Assembly: GCA_018894105.1 (NCBI GenBank)
Contig: CM032118.1
Coordinates: forward strand, 34,638,690 to 34,702,689
Length of the DNA stretch: 64,000 bases
Direction: 5' to 3'
From: Jacaranda mimosifolia
Lineage: Eukaryota; Streptophyta; Magnoliopsida; Lamiales; Bignoniaceae
Part shown: positions 53,243 through 64,000 of the stretch, in pieces
Layout: each line of letters starts with the position of its first letter
Numbering within the stretch: position 1 is the stretch's first letter
The notes under the pieces: generated by a model
What the model saw: the letters and a program-made list of their open reading frames with translations, nothing else
Database searches by the model: none
Told to the model about the DNA's origin: nothing
Translations under genes and position numbers: made by a program

Positions 53243-53860
53243 ATAGGCTCCTCACTCTAATATCGCCCATAGACGGGGTCTAAACCGAGGCAATCTCTTA
53301 GTCCTTAGGCTGCCAGGTCAACTACCTGTCTTCATAGTGTTGTCTCGGGATGGATATCCTAAGGTAATCCCCTTTTATCATCGTAAGATGATACGAGTTA
53401 AGGATGATAGAGCAGATACTCTGGTCCAGTTATATATGTCGTTCTTCACGCTTTCAAGAGGGATTCCACTCGCGAAGCGCTGATATAATCAAGCCCATGG
53501 TATCACCTCCTGATTACTCTAAGTTATCAAAGACTCTTTATTATTAGAATTCTCTTATCAACTTTCTATAATATTAGAGAATCTTGGAAGATGCTCCTCC
53601 CTAGGTACCTTCCATCATTGACCTCTATACCTCGTTAGGGTATTAGATGGATTCCAACATGGAAAATGATTCCTTCCAGGTGGTTAGTTAGTTGTAATTG
53701 AGTGGGAGTTCTTCTCTTGTCCTATCGGGAAAGCGGTTTCACTCGTTGAATATTTTTCAACAAAGAATTTGCTCTATTATATCTATATCGCTCTATATCC
53801 TACAAAATCAATCCTTATCGATGGGACACTGACTTTCTTTCCCCATTGGATCGACTCTCA
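53243..53860 (+). pseudogene. Mitovirus-like RNA-dependent RNA polymerase remnant
   Basis: An open stretch of about 80 codons (53243-53482) includes RDGYPKVIPFYHRKMI and LYMSFFTLSRGIPLAKR, which resemble the N-terminal half of mitovirus RdRps. It ends at a TGA, and further fragments follow in shifted frames (for example WIPTWKMIPS near 53653-53682) to about 53850. A TAG lies upstream and no start codon or later polymerase motif was found, so the copy is dead. Mitoviruses replicate in mitochondria of fungi and plants, and old fragments of them are well known in plant mitochondrial genomes. Confidence 0.7.
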
Positions 53861-56800
53861 AACGTAAGAGGTGGAGAAAAAGGTTTTTTAATGATGATTC
53901 CATTGCTAGGACTGGGTATCCATCCCATATATCTGCTGGCTAATAAGAAGGGAGAATCAATCTACTAGTCGCCTAGATACCTCAGATCTATATTAAGACT
54001 CTTCTCCATTTTCATATTTCAACATAGTACCGTCATAGAGCAGTAGAAAGCCTGAGGGAAAAAAGCGCATACCAAACATAAGCATTAAACACATAACACA
54101 ATGAAAAACATACTTGCCCCATAAGCATGCGGTGAAGTCTGAAGAGCACGGTTAAGTCCTTTATTGCATACGAAATTGAAATAAGAATAAAAAAAGTGTA
54201 AACATCTACTAGCCAAGGCACGTGCCCCATATATCATCAAAGGAACTTTTCTCAATTGAATTAGTAGCCATAGGCGGAATGCCGAGATGTGAGACTTGAT
54301 AGAGGAATCCCCTAAATTCAAATAAGATCTTTCTCTTCATCGTCAAAAGCCAAATTAAGGTAAATCCACTCTTACAGTTCTCTGGTCTTTGCTCTTGAAG
54401 ATCCGTTCTTAAGAACCTCTATCTTTTCTTGAAAGCCTCATTCGAAGCCTGTCAGTCTTACAGTATATTACCCGCAAGTTCATCTTCTTTGATAGGATAT
54501 TCCTCAGCCTCTGCAATCCAAGTTCCAGCAGGTTCTCAAACTTCAGAGGTGGCCTTGCTTTACTTCCTTTTTAAAGCAAACATGTGGACATCAAAAAGAA
54601 TTGAATTGATAGAATAGAGGGAGCTTAATGTGCAACTTCTTCTATACTAGCCGATTCAATTGTTCAGCTACTTCGAAAAAATTGACTATTATGGCTATGT
54701 AAGGGGACCAACTTCCCAGAGAGAGGCCCTAGGATTGGATTCATCCCCATATGGAATTAGGTGAGGGATTCCCAAAAACCGGAGTAAGAACCGTGATAAC
54801 AAGCTAAAAGGCGCATCTCTTTAAGCCAAGATTGTATGCTCCTTAGCAATTGATCCAAAAAGTGCCACAGCTCATTCTTAGGCGAGCGAACTGACCTAAC
54901 TGGGTCCCTCAATGTATAAGGACTCTCTTCTATCTATCTACGTAATTAAGTGCCAGAATAGAAGCTAATACATGGACACTTAAATGATTTGGTTCACGTC
55001 TTTCAATGCCTTAAGTTACTTCTTACCCGAGTGACTGAATTCCATATTTCATTCCTAAATTGAAAAGATCATCCCTCCAAGCTAGGGATCTAGTTCCAAG
55101 GGAGGGCTAGATAAAGCACATCTAGTGTTGGAGAAAAAAGGGCATCTAATGCTTCTGACAACAAAAGCGTTCTTCACTAGCTACTTTGCTTCCCATAGGG
55201 AAAATAACTCCACTTTTCGCAACATAAACCAAAGATTTTCCCATGTCTCATGAACAAGAATACTACTACATTTTGAAACGCTTAGCACATTTATTGGCGC
55301 GGACGCAATCGAGAAGTAAAGGCTATTGATCTACGAATATTCATCTACTGATTGCTTTCTAGAGTAAAGGACTATCATTGAGCCTATTTTGTCGTTTGGA
55401 TTAGCTTTGATTTCAATGTATTTCTGCATGCTAGTCAGGCAATTCACATTTCATTTTTGGCAATGCCCTCTTGATCTTTAGCTCTAGTTCTCATCGCATA
55501 GGCATCTAAACCAAGGAGACATGTCCAAATCACTCTTGATGAATAGTCTGCGGACTCTCTTCTTTTGATAGCACAGGGAAGAGAAGAGAGAAGCCACTTT
55601 CCCGACCATATTTTTGGGACTAGTCTGTTAGTTCTCCCTTCGTCTAGGATGATCAGGGGCCCATAAAACGAACCTAACCATATAGAATATATTACCGAAG
55701 CATCATAATATGCATAATTATATATAAATAAGCAATTGCTTGTTAGAGTCAATCGACGGATTGAGAACCGTAACCAATCTTTCATTTATGCTAGCTATTC
55801 CCTTTCAAATGAGGAAGGGAGAGTCTCGTACGTAAGGTAGAGATAGTTTTGGATAGTTCGATAGGACCATGAGTCAAAGGCAAGTTCTTCTTCCCATTGC
55901 ACAGTAGGATATGAGATATCTATTCTTTGTCTTTTAGTGATCTTGGGGCTAAGGATGTTAACGAAGGTGAGGGCCTCTCTCGCTAGGGCAGTGAAGTTTG
56001 TGCTAAATGACCGAATGAACGTATTTGGTTTTGAGTCTTCTCCTACTGAGAACAAAGCGACATCACGACAGATAGACTAACCAAGCAAAGTGAGGGGGAG
56101 TTTAGGGCAAGGAAAGAATGTTTCCACTTATTAACTACTTCTTGCTCCAGCAGCTCTCACACCATACGCTACTACAACTCCTATTGCTTAGTCCATTCGT
56201 GTGGTACCTTTGACTCTTTTTAGTGTTTCTCTGCTTAAAACTAGGGTCCATGAAGGTAAGGATTGCTTTCAAAGGTAATGGACGGCCAGGATGGCTGACA
56301 GAAAGCGAACCGGGGACCCTAGACCACCAGGAAGGACTATTGACTGAAGGGTAAAGTTTTTAAATTTGTAACTAGAAGATAGAGACAGAGAAGGTTACAA
56401 GTGACTGTTCTAGTTCTTATGAGTAGGAGACGAGGAGATTAGTAGCCCCTCATTTACCTCGTACACTGAGTCAAGCAACTTCTCCTTTTCTGTCATGAAG
56501 ATGAAGTAAGATGATGACAATGCGGCTGGGAAAAATCCGTACCAATCCATTTCTTCTATAAGAGAATTGGATCCTTGAAATGAAATTCGATGCCGATTTC
56601 ATTCGAATAGTACCCATTGCTTCTTTTGTTGGGTTGGTTGGAGTGCTTTAATCAGACTTGACCGAGTAGATCATGTTGGGATCTTCACCATGAATGATCC
56701 TTCGGGCAAAGCATCTCATGGCACACCATTGATCAATAAGACAGGAGAAATAGAATATAAGGGGATAACCCCCATTCTTATTAGCGTGAAATGACATTCA

Positions 56801-59177
56801 TTCAATCAGTCCTCTCCTCCGCTCTCTCTGTCCTTGGCTTTTACTTTTACATACCTTCTGGCCTCAGTCGTTGACTTTTCCCCTTCCGCTTTTCTATTTA
56901 ACAAGCAATTTAGTGGTTTTTCGCTCCTGAACGAAGCTATTGGGACAACGGCTTTGATACTACTTTCTCAATAGAGGGATCATATCGTGGTAGATCTTGT
57001 ATCTGTGCTTTGACAAATCCCTCTCTGGCGTCATCTACTGGCTAACTGCACACTGCTTTCTGCCTAACTATGGCTTTTAGAAAGCAAGATCCCTCCATTT
57101 ATCACTTTATAGAAAGAACATCCCATATAGAGTCTTTCAACTAACAACTGAGCTATTCGAGCATTCACCTAAGCTCTCATCGATAGAGCCCCTGTCTCTT
57201 TGATTCTTGTATACAAGTTTGGTAGTTAATTATTCTAGCAAGGATGGGCTAGTCGCCTACTCTCGCCTAACCCGTCCCTTTGACTGATGATCGATATGAC
57301 AAAAGTAATCTATCTTGATCCAACTATAACACAATTCATAGATTTGGGCAAGTCAGAGTGAAATCAAAGTCAAGTTATTGGCAATCAATACCACTAGATT
57401 ACTTTTATTGAGGACTGGTTTTTTCTGCGAACAAGTTCCATAGGAAAGAAAAAGGGAGCTCTTTTCTTCGGAAGATTAAGGATTCGAAGCCACTGCTCTT
57501 TAGGGCTGCTGATTATAGCTCTTTGCTCTGGGAAATGACTCAGCTGCAAGAAAAGAAAGACTTGAGGGACCAATGAGGAAAAATAAAGAAACTTATGCTA
57601 CGACCAAGGAAAAAACGGGTTCTTTATGTGCTGATCTTTTTTGGAGGAGAATGACCCAATATAATCTAATGCCGAGGGAGAGCCCCTAGTAACCATTATG
57701 AGTTGGGTAACGGACTCGAAGTGCCAGGATAACTGAGGGCTATATAGAAAGATGAACTAGTGTTTTCCTTAGTCATGATAAGCTAAATTAAGTGTGAGCG
57801 CGATACCGAACTAAGAACTAGATCCACACATTATGCAATAGGACCTCAGTGAGATCTAGTAAGTAAACCTACGGGCCACCCAACTAGGGGAATGGAAGCT
57901 TTGCCATGCTACAATGCTCGTGTTCGGGCTGCCTACAGGGGGATACCGCTGCTTCGTTGTATTAAGTATTAGGCGCTGCTTTCTACTATTATTAATATTG
58001 TTCTCATAAAAAGAAAATAAAGAGTTCATTCTAGGAATTTCCGTATCTTATAGTAAAGGAAAGAACCTTCGAACTCCAACTCCAATAAAGGATTAAAGGA
58101 ATGAATGCAACTAGAGTACATCACCTAGAAGGAAGAGGCGGCAGCAGAGCTCAGGTCAGGGGTTATTATGGAGGAGTCACTATACCTGCAGTCTTTGGTA
58201 TGAAAGAGGCCCCTCGAAAGAACTCCATCTATTGGTTTATGCACTCTAGTAAGCAATTTCATCTCAAGTGCTGCTCCAACTTCTTATTCTTGCTTAGAGG
58301 GGGTTCCCTCGGTCGGTGGGCAGTAAGTAGTAAAGATAAAAGAGGACACTTACTCTTCAAGCAAGCCATAAAAGAAAAATGGAGATAGGGGAAGGAGGGG
58401 CAACAAACGCATACACGAATGGGTACTTTTTAGAATTCTTGGTTAGATCCTTCTTGACGACTTTCTAGTAAGCTCCAGCTATGGATAGTTTGAGTAAGGT
58501 GATCCCCTACTGAGAGAAATCATGAATAACTAATACGAACAACGGTAGAATAGGAGCCAAAAGCCAGAGCTAACTTCACGAATAAACCCCGGTAAGGTTA
58601 CCTGCATTCTTTCTTTACCGAAGTTCCTTTCACGAGTGAAGCGTGTCAGGGGATTCTCCTTCCTTTTAGAGATAGGAATGCAATTCCCTTCCAGTATTTT
58701 CTAGTAAACTCTTGTCTTCAATTCCTTTTCCTTCTCTTTTGTCAAGCAAGGAATAACCAGCCTGAGGGAAGTATTCGTTAAGTAAATCCGTAATAGGGAA
58801 GTTAAATAGGGGCATAACGGGAATAGAAGCAATCAATCGATAGAAGGCAAGCAAGAGGTCTTCCCGGTCTGTAGATGGGCTTTCGAGAACAGGCAAAGAG
58901 TCTTTCGAAAAGAGACTGGTGCCTTACTATTCGATTGGCACCATTCTTTGACTAAGCCTGTGAAGCGGTAGAAATGATCGCTACCATCTTGCACTCAATC
59001 AAAAGGATCCGTGCAGATAGTTGGGATGAGGCTTTCGATCCAAAAAGCTGGGACTCCCGAAGTGCTAGTTGACACATTACTTTCTATAGACAACCATAGT
59101 TATCGCTTCTTCTTCTTATTCATTCTATAGGGCAAGTCCTTTCGTTCCTCTTCCTAAAGAGAAGCAAAGGATGTCAA
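53861..59177. other. Mitochondrial-like spacer, no gene recognised
   Basis: Several frames of 60-115 codons exist (for example 55785-55444 minus and 58101-58388 plus), but none shows a domain or family I recognise. No tRNA cloverleaf was spotted. Confidence 0.45.
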
Positions 59178-59400
59178 TGGTTTTTCAAAGTTAAAACCAA
59201 AGCAGATGGGTACATTGATAGATACAAAGCCAGGTTGGTAGATTAGGGGTACACTCACTTAAGAGTATGGGCTTTATTATGAGGAAACCTTAACACCAGT
59301 AGCAAAGTTCAGTTCGAACCCTTATTACTGTTGCTGCCGACTATAAAATTGCCTATGTATCCGCTGGATGTCAAGAATGCTTTAGGTAATGGAGGGCGTT
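59178..59400 (+). pseudogene. Ty1-copia reverse-transcriptase fragment in mitochondrial-like DNA
   Basis: WFFKVKTKADGYIDRYKARL matches the start of copia RT, followed by a TAG, then EETLTPVAKF and, after a frame change, a YPLDVKNA-like stretch (RT motif A region). About 220 bp remain. It differs from the copia elements at 20.6 and 26.7 kb, so it was captured separately. Confidence 0.75.
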
Positions 59401-62400
59401 GGGTATGGAAAGGGCTAAAGGTGAGGAAGGCTCTGAAAGACCTCACCCCGGCTCTAACTAGTTTCAATCACTCTATGTAACCAATAGCTTTCTGGAGGCA
59501 GGCCGTCGGTTATCTCCTTGGGTCGTCTTACCTGGACCCCCGCATTTCTCCCAGCTCTCTGTGGAGTTTGTTGTTGTTGTTTGGGCTGAATAGTTTATCT
59601 TCAAAGTATTTCAGCAAATCAGACTTTTGATTGGCTAGGGCACTTGATCCAACGTATTCATGCTGTCCAACACGAAACCGAGAGATAGGGCACCTGAGCA
59701 AAGTGAAATGCTATTTTTTTTAATAAAGAAATAGGCATGGGTGGGGTAGCTACTAAGGAATTCTGAAACCCGACAGCGAGCAAAAGGGACATTGAAGCTA
59801 AATTCGTAAGAGAGCGAGTAGCCAGGTGTGAGTGTTATGGATCGAGCTCTTTATGAGCAGTAGAGCTAGACAAGCAAGCAAGAAGGCTCTTTTCCGAAGG
59901 GTCTTTATCTTGATGAAATATCATCTATGTATATACTGGTTCGCTATTACTACTCGAACTACCCTCTCTCAACCTCACCCCAGGTAAAGCAAACCTAGGA
60001 ATACTGTCAATTTGACTTTCTCGGAGTTCCTTCTGCCTCCCCAATCAGATCTCACTGGCTGGCACTCCCGGATTGGCTGCTTTATTACTTATTTTATGCC
60101 AACTAAGATATATATAAAAAAGGCATGAAAGCCTACCTTTAAAGGGTTTGTACCAGTATTTATTGAAACTTAATTTTTCCAATGCTTGTTTTCGTCTCCG
60201 TATTTTCCTACTTGGTTACTTATCAAATAAAGATTCAACAAAGACATTCCCTTCATTACTCTTTGAAAATCTCTTTGCTAATGCGTGAACTTCTTTTATT
60301 TCTGGGCATGCCGCTTTTTTCTTTCACATCAACAGAAGACTGACTACCGCTCATGCCTCCTAGTCAATTCAAAAGCAACAAAGGAAAATCAAATTCCGCT
60401 TCCAATGATATCAGAATAGCTCAACTCAAGGTGCGAAGCGAAAATTCCTTTAAGTGAGCGAGGAAACTAACTCAAGCAAAGGCAATTAGAGGGCCTACGG
60501 TACCCTAAAGGGGGCGGGGCTAACCCATGAGGATTGATTCCTTTAGGTTGCCAACTAGTTGGAGACTTAGGCAAAGAACAGAAGTAAACCGAGGGAGAAG
60601 GTACGATACTTACACTTTCTAAAATCCAAGCCATTGACCTTTACACAGTTAGGAACTAAAAGCTACCCAGAAACCCTGTCTACAACCAAAAGAAATAAGA
60701 ACGAACTAACTATTAGAATTTGCTATCCTTAGAGTAAACATCAACAACTACTTCATTCCTATAGTTGTTACTACCGAGGTATACTTAATATAATTAGTCC
60801 AAAATTGCCTATCGGCTCAGTTAGTTACACCAACCCTTTGTCTACGACAAACTTCGCTCTGTCATCTTTTCAGCGCATTATTCGGTTAACCCTTTTTCTT
60901 GGTAATATTTCCTTAAAAAAGGGCTATGAACACTTCCAGAAAAAAAGGCTTTCATCAGCTACCAACCTCAAGGAAGCTTTGCTCTCCTCCATCGCTCAAC
61001 CATTGTACATTTTACATTATTAAGCAGTTCATCTCCCCACACCCTTACTTTTTGGTAATCTGACCTGGCTAAAAGCGGTTATTGTAGGACTGTGAGTTAG
61101 GTCCCTTAATCATATGAGCTACATCAAAAGTGGAAGGGGATCCTACCTATTACTAATATAGGTAGGCGTATAAGAGAAGCCCTTGAGCTCTTGTTGGAAG
61201 AGCTACTGACTAGCATTTGCAACTGACCCAACCCAACACTTAAGGATCGTAGAAAGTTTGTTCTTAGTGACTCAAGCGGGGAGCAATCTCTCCTGAAGTT
61301 TTTTCACTCTATTGCCTAGTCTAAAGCTAGTTTAGCAATGTAGTTTACATGCTTCCTCTTTTGAGTGTTCCCCGCAAGGGTCTTTCGTTTCGGTTGGAAA
61401 GGTTCCCCCCAAGGCGTCTTGGGGATTCCCATAGATAATGGGCCCAAAAAAGGAACGCAAATAAATAAGGAACTACAAAACCCTTGTGTAAGACCTAGAT
61501 ATAAAGATAGGTTATTAAATACACTAAGTAGAAGAATAAGATGACAACAAAATTGGATTTTATTATAAAGCAATCCATGGGCATGGAACCCCGAAAAAGC
61601 CAATCTACAATCAAACTTTTAATCAGGTCAAAAAAATTCTTGCCGGTGGGTAGAACCAAGACTCATTTTAGCCAGGAGCTTACTTTAACTACTTATTTAG
61701 CTACTTTAGGTCATTGTAGTCCATAAATAAGAATCAAACTTTATCAGAGCTTGTATTCGATGTCGTTGATTCAATTTCTTCACCACCGATAGCAATTGTT
61801 TTGCCTTCTAAAAAAGAAGATTTCTTCGTAGGAAAGGTATTCTAGTAAATAGAAAACTCACCATTCATTCATGAATTGCCCGTGCCATCAAGAGCTCCAG
61901 CTGCAAGAGGATAGGATCTTTAGACTGGGCACGAAAGCTGCATTAATTTGACTTCTTTGCTTCTGCTATTGAAGAGAAAAACCCCAAGAAAACTTTCTCA
62001 ATTATTATCTTAGGCGACAAGGAAGGCTACCCTAGTATGAGTGGGTATAAAGTACTAATCTGTCTATCTACGACCAAGGTAGTTTATGTTTGTGGAAAGG
62101 GTGGGCGGATAGGCAAGTCAAGAACGATCTTTCCTGTCTCGCCCCCTTGGTCGACGAAGTGAGGTTTTTTCTTTGGCTTTACCACTAACTGAAAGGTAAG
62201 CATGACTCTTTAATTGAATGAATGACAATAATCTGTTGAGCTTTGGTTTGGTGTCGCCCCTGGGTCTGGTTGTGTAGTTGATGAGTTCCCGAACTAGTGA
62301 ATTGAATGGAATGACTCATCTCCCTTGGTTGCCTTCACTGCCCGTAAATCCCTTTTCTTTTTATTTGAATTTCCAGTATATACGGTCTGGTCTGTCCATT

Positions 62401-63810
62401 AGTAGAAAGCCCGTATGATAAATGAAGAGGATGGATGAAGAAAGCATATGTGGTTGAACCAGTGATGTTCTTGGTTCAATCTTAATCACACCTGGACTAG
62501 TAGCGCATATCCACCTCACATTCCATATATAACAGAGGGCCCATTCGCTGTCGATTTGGTTGATTGAACGGTTGGGACGCTTGTTACCAAACAATTCGAG
62601 TATACGCTCGGCATACATGCAGGGGTTTTTTGTGTATCCTCAAGAGTGTGGTTAGGGTCAATCTCAACCTATCCTCGATGCCAGCTTGTTCGATCGTGTT
62701 AGAATTGGCTGATCTAGCTAACTTTCCACTTTTTGTTTCGAATTAGGATAGAGTTCATGCCAAGGCCATATACTAGGGTGACATGGATTACTTCCAAATA
62801 GCTACTATGCAGTTATCAGGAAATAAGTGAGAAGTGGAAGGTGGGTTGTGAAGGCAATGAAGTGGGGACAGAGTCACCAATCCCATTAGAAAGATCAGTT
62901 CCCAACCTTTCTTTGTGTCCAACCGCATTCATTATAGATTCGCCTTCTTAAGTGAAACCTAGAACTTAGATGACATCTCTTCCATCAACCAAGCGTGAAA
63001 ACACGCAAGTGTAGCCTTCTCTTAATTTGATAGATTCTGCCTTATCCTTTAGTGATCTAAGGTCCATAATCATGTTGTAGTTGCTTCCAAAGCAAGGACA
63101 GTTTACCTTATCTCCCGAATGCCATTTTGACTTGTTCTTCTGCTTTTATCTTTCTTAGCCAGGTGGCTTTTTCCCCCATTCCTTTTCATCCTTTGTCTGG
63201 TTTTCCGTAGGTAACTCTATCTAATTCACTTTCTTTCTTCTCGCGCGCATCGTATACTTTTTCTTGTTCAAAGCTTAGCCGCACTGATGAAGTCGAATGC
63301 TCCTTTCAGTTAAAAGGTTCTTTCACTCCTAAAGAAGGTTTCAGAGTTCAAAATCGTAGAAAGAAACTTGGGAGAATAAGTCTATCGAAAGAAATCATCG
63401 AGGAAAGAAGGTAGGTTTCGGGTAGCACTTCAATGCGAAGCGTACCCTTTTCCTAAACACCCTTGTGAGACTCTCTCAAAAACTCTAGCTATATGAGGGG
63501 GGAAAATAGTCAACTATTTAAATGAATTCCATTAATTCGATCTCCGCTACTAGTTCGAAGAGGTTCGTGTAAATAGAATAACATCGCATAGCCCCAAAGC
63601 TCGATAAACCGCTTACGTCTCTCCCCTTTTAGTCTGAAGCTCCCTATTGGGTTAGTCTAACATGGCAACTTCTTTCTATCTTACTCTGGGCTGGACTATT
63701 TTTAGAAGTGGGAAACTCCACAGTTTTAGTAGACTATAAATAGGCATATCCGGCGGAATCCCCTGTTATTGAAGATTTTTTCTATATAGATCACCTGGAG
63801 GCCCTTTTGA
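59401..63810. other. Mitochondrial-like spacer, no gene recognised
   Basis: Frames of 60-95 codons at 60805, 61603 (minus) and 62618 (minus) show no recognised family. A short hairpin lies at 61407-61424. Confidence 0.45.
61407..61424. repeat. Short perfect hairpin CCCCAAG-GCGT-CTTGGGG
   Basis: Seven-base GC-rich arms flank a four-base loop. Hairpins of this kind often mark processed transcript ends in plant mitochondrial DNA, but no gene adjoins it. Confidence 0.5.
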
Positions 63811-64000
63811 GGTAGGCCTTACGTTGCTAGGCCAGCTGTAGCTATATCTGATTCGTACTCCCTTGCTCGAGTAGGGTTGATATACCTGGATCAGGTAGCG
63901 TGGTACCTAGGTGAGAGAGTATTAGCGCAGTTGGGGATTGATCAGCCCCGGATCCGCCATCTCAATCCTTCCATGCATCGCAGACGGGTGGAGCTGCTAG
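63811..64000 (+). pseudogene. Possible plant mobile domain (PMD) fragment, open at the window edge
   Basis: After a TGA (63808-63810) the frame stays open to the last base (63 codons). It includes IYLDQVAWYLGERVLAQLGI followed by DQ, which resembles the RV..Q.G.DQ signature near the end of the plant mobile domain (PF10536) found in transposon-derived plant proteins. Only this short piece is visible, so the call is tentative. It could mean that nuclear DNA resumes here, or that a nuclear scrap lies in mitochondrial DNA. Confidence 0.35.

Larger units (their letters stand above)
50700..64000. other. Mitochondrial-like DNA (probable NUMT, at least 13.3 kb)
   Basis: From about 50.7 kb the texture changes: more balanced composition, no long A/T or dinucleotide runs, many AAAGAAAG/CTTTCTT words and only short frames. 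This is typical of angiosperm mitochondrial spacer. A mitovirus-like RdRp remnant and a copia RT fragment, both common in plant mitochondrial DNA, support it. No rRNA, tRNA, nad, cox, atp, rps or ccm gene was recognised, so origin is inferred. It could equally be a contig misjoin. Confidence 0.6.

Noticed and set aside
58101..58388. 95-codon plus-strand frame considered as a virus or maturase fragment
   Set aside because: No diagnostic motif was visible.
61316..61603. 95-codon minus-strand frame in mitochondrial-like DNA
   Set aside because: It looks protein-like in places, but I cannot match it to any mitochondrial gene, and the GC-rich hairpin lies inside it.
50700..64000. Search for mitochondrial tRNA and rRNA genes
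   Set aside because: I scanned by eye for conserved D- and T-arm words and rRNA landmarks and found none; a tRNAscan-type search is needed to be sure.

Overview
This is plant nuclear DNA, almost certainly from a dicot. It has AT-rich spacers full of microsatellites, one intact intron-containing host gene, and then a long stack of plant transposable elements. The last 13 kb have a plant-mitochondrial texture.

Layout. 1-7.8 kb: AT-rich spacer with two LTR-like remnants (a Ty1-copia LTR with its tRNA-iMet primer site near 462, and a gypsy-like solo LTR near 2.3-2.9 kb). 7.8-9.7 kb: a three-exon RING E3 ligase gene of the BOI-related family on the minus strand, the only intact host gene seen. 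9.7-20.5 kb: spacer carrying a TIR element with a hAT element nested in it, and a second hAT element with its 8-bp duplication. 20.6-25.9 kb: a complete Ty1-copia element on the minus strand with paired LTRs, a 5-bp target duplication, primer site and purine tract; its polyprotein is broken by five stops and one frameshift. 26.7-29.6 kb: a SIRE-like copia remnant holding gag and the start of protease only. 29.8-36.1 kb: a Mutator-like element with ~404-bp terminal inverted repeats and a perfect 9-bp duplication. It holds a decayed MURA-type transposase and, convergent to it, an apparently intact two-exon gene for a GRF zinc-finger membrane protein.

36.4-38.2 kb: host-gene debris, namely an unprocessed fragment of the ribosome-biogenesis gene KRR1 and a piece of elongation factor eEF2, separated by a chromovirus integrase fragment. 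39.9-50.7 kb: a large Ty3-gypsy element of Tat type on the minus strand, with an antisense ORF on the plus strand that has its own TATA box. A 1.2-kb hAT element has inserted in its reverse-transcriptase region.

50.7-64 kb: sequence with little A/T simple repeat, carrying a mitovirus-like RdRp remnant and a copia RT scrap. Both are typical passengers of angiosperm mitochondrial DNA, so I read this as a nuclear insertion of mitochondrial DNA (or an assembly join). No standard mitochondrial gene or tRNA was recognised in it. The last 190 bases hold an open frame resembling the plant mobile domain.

How the genes work together: apart from the BOI-like ligase there is no host gene set. The other coding remnants belong to transposons, to virus-derived sequence, or to host genes duplicated in pieces. 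Decay is dominated by C-to-T/G-to-A changes, as expected of methylated repeats.
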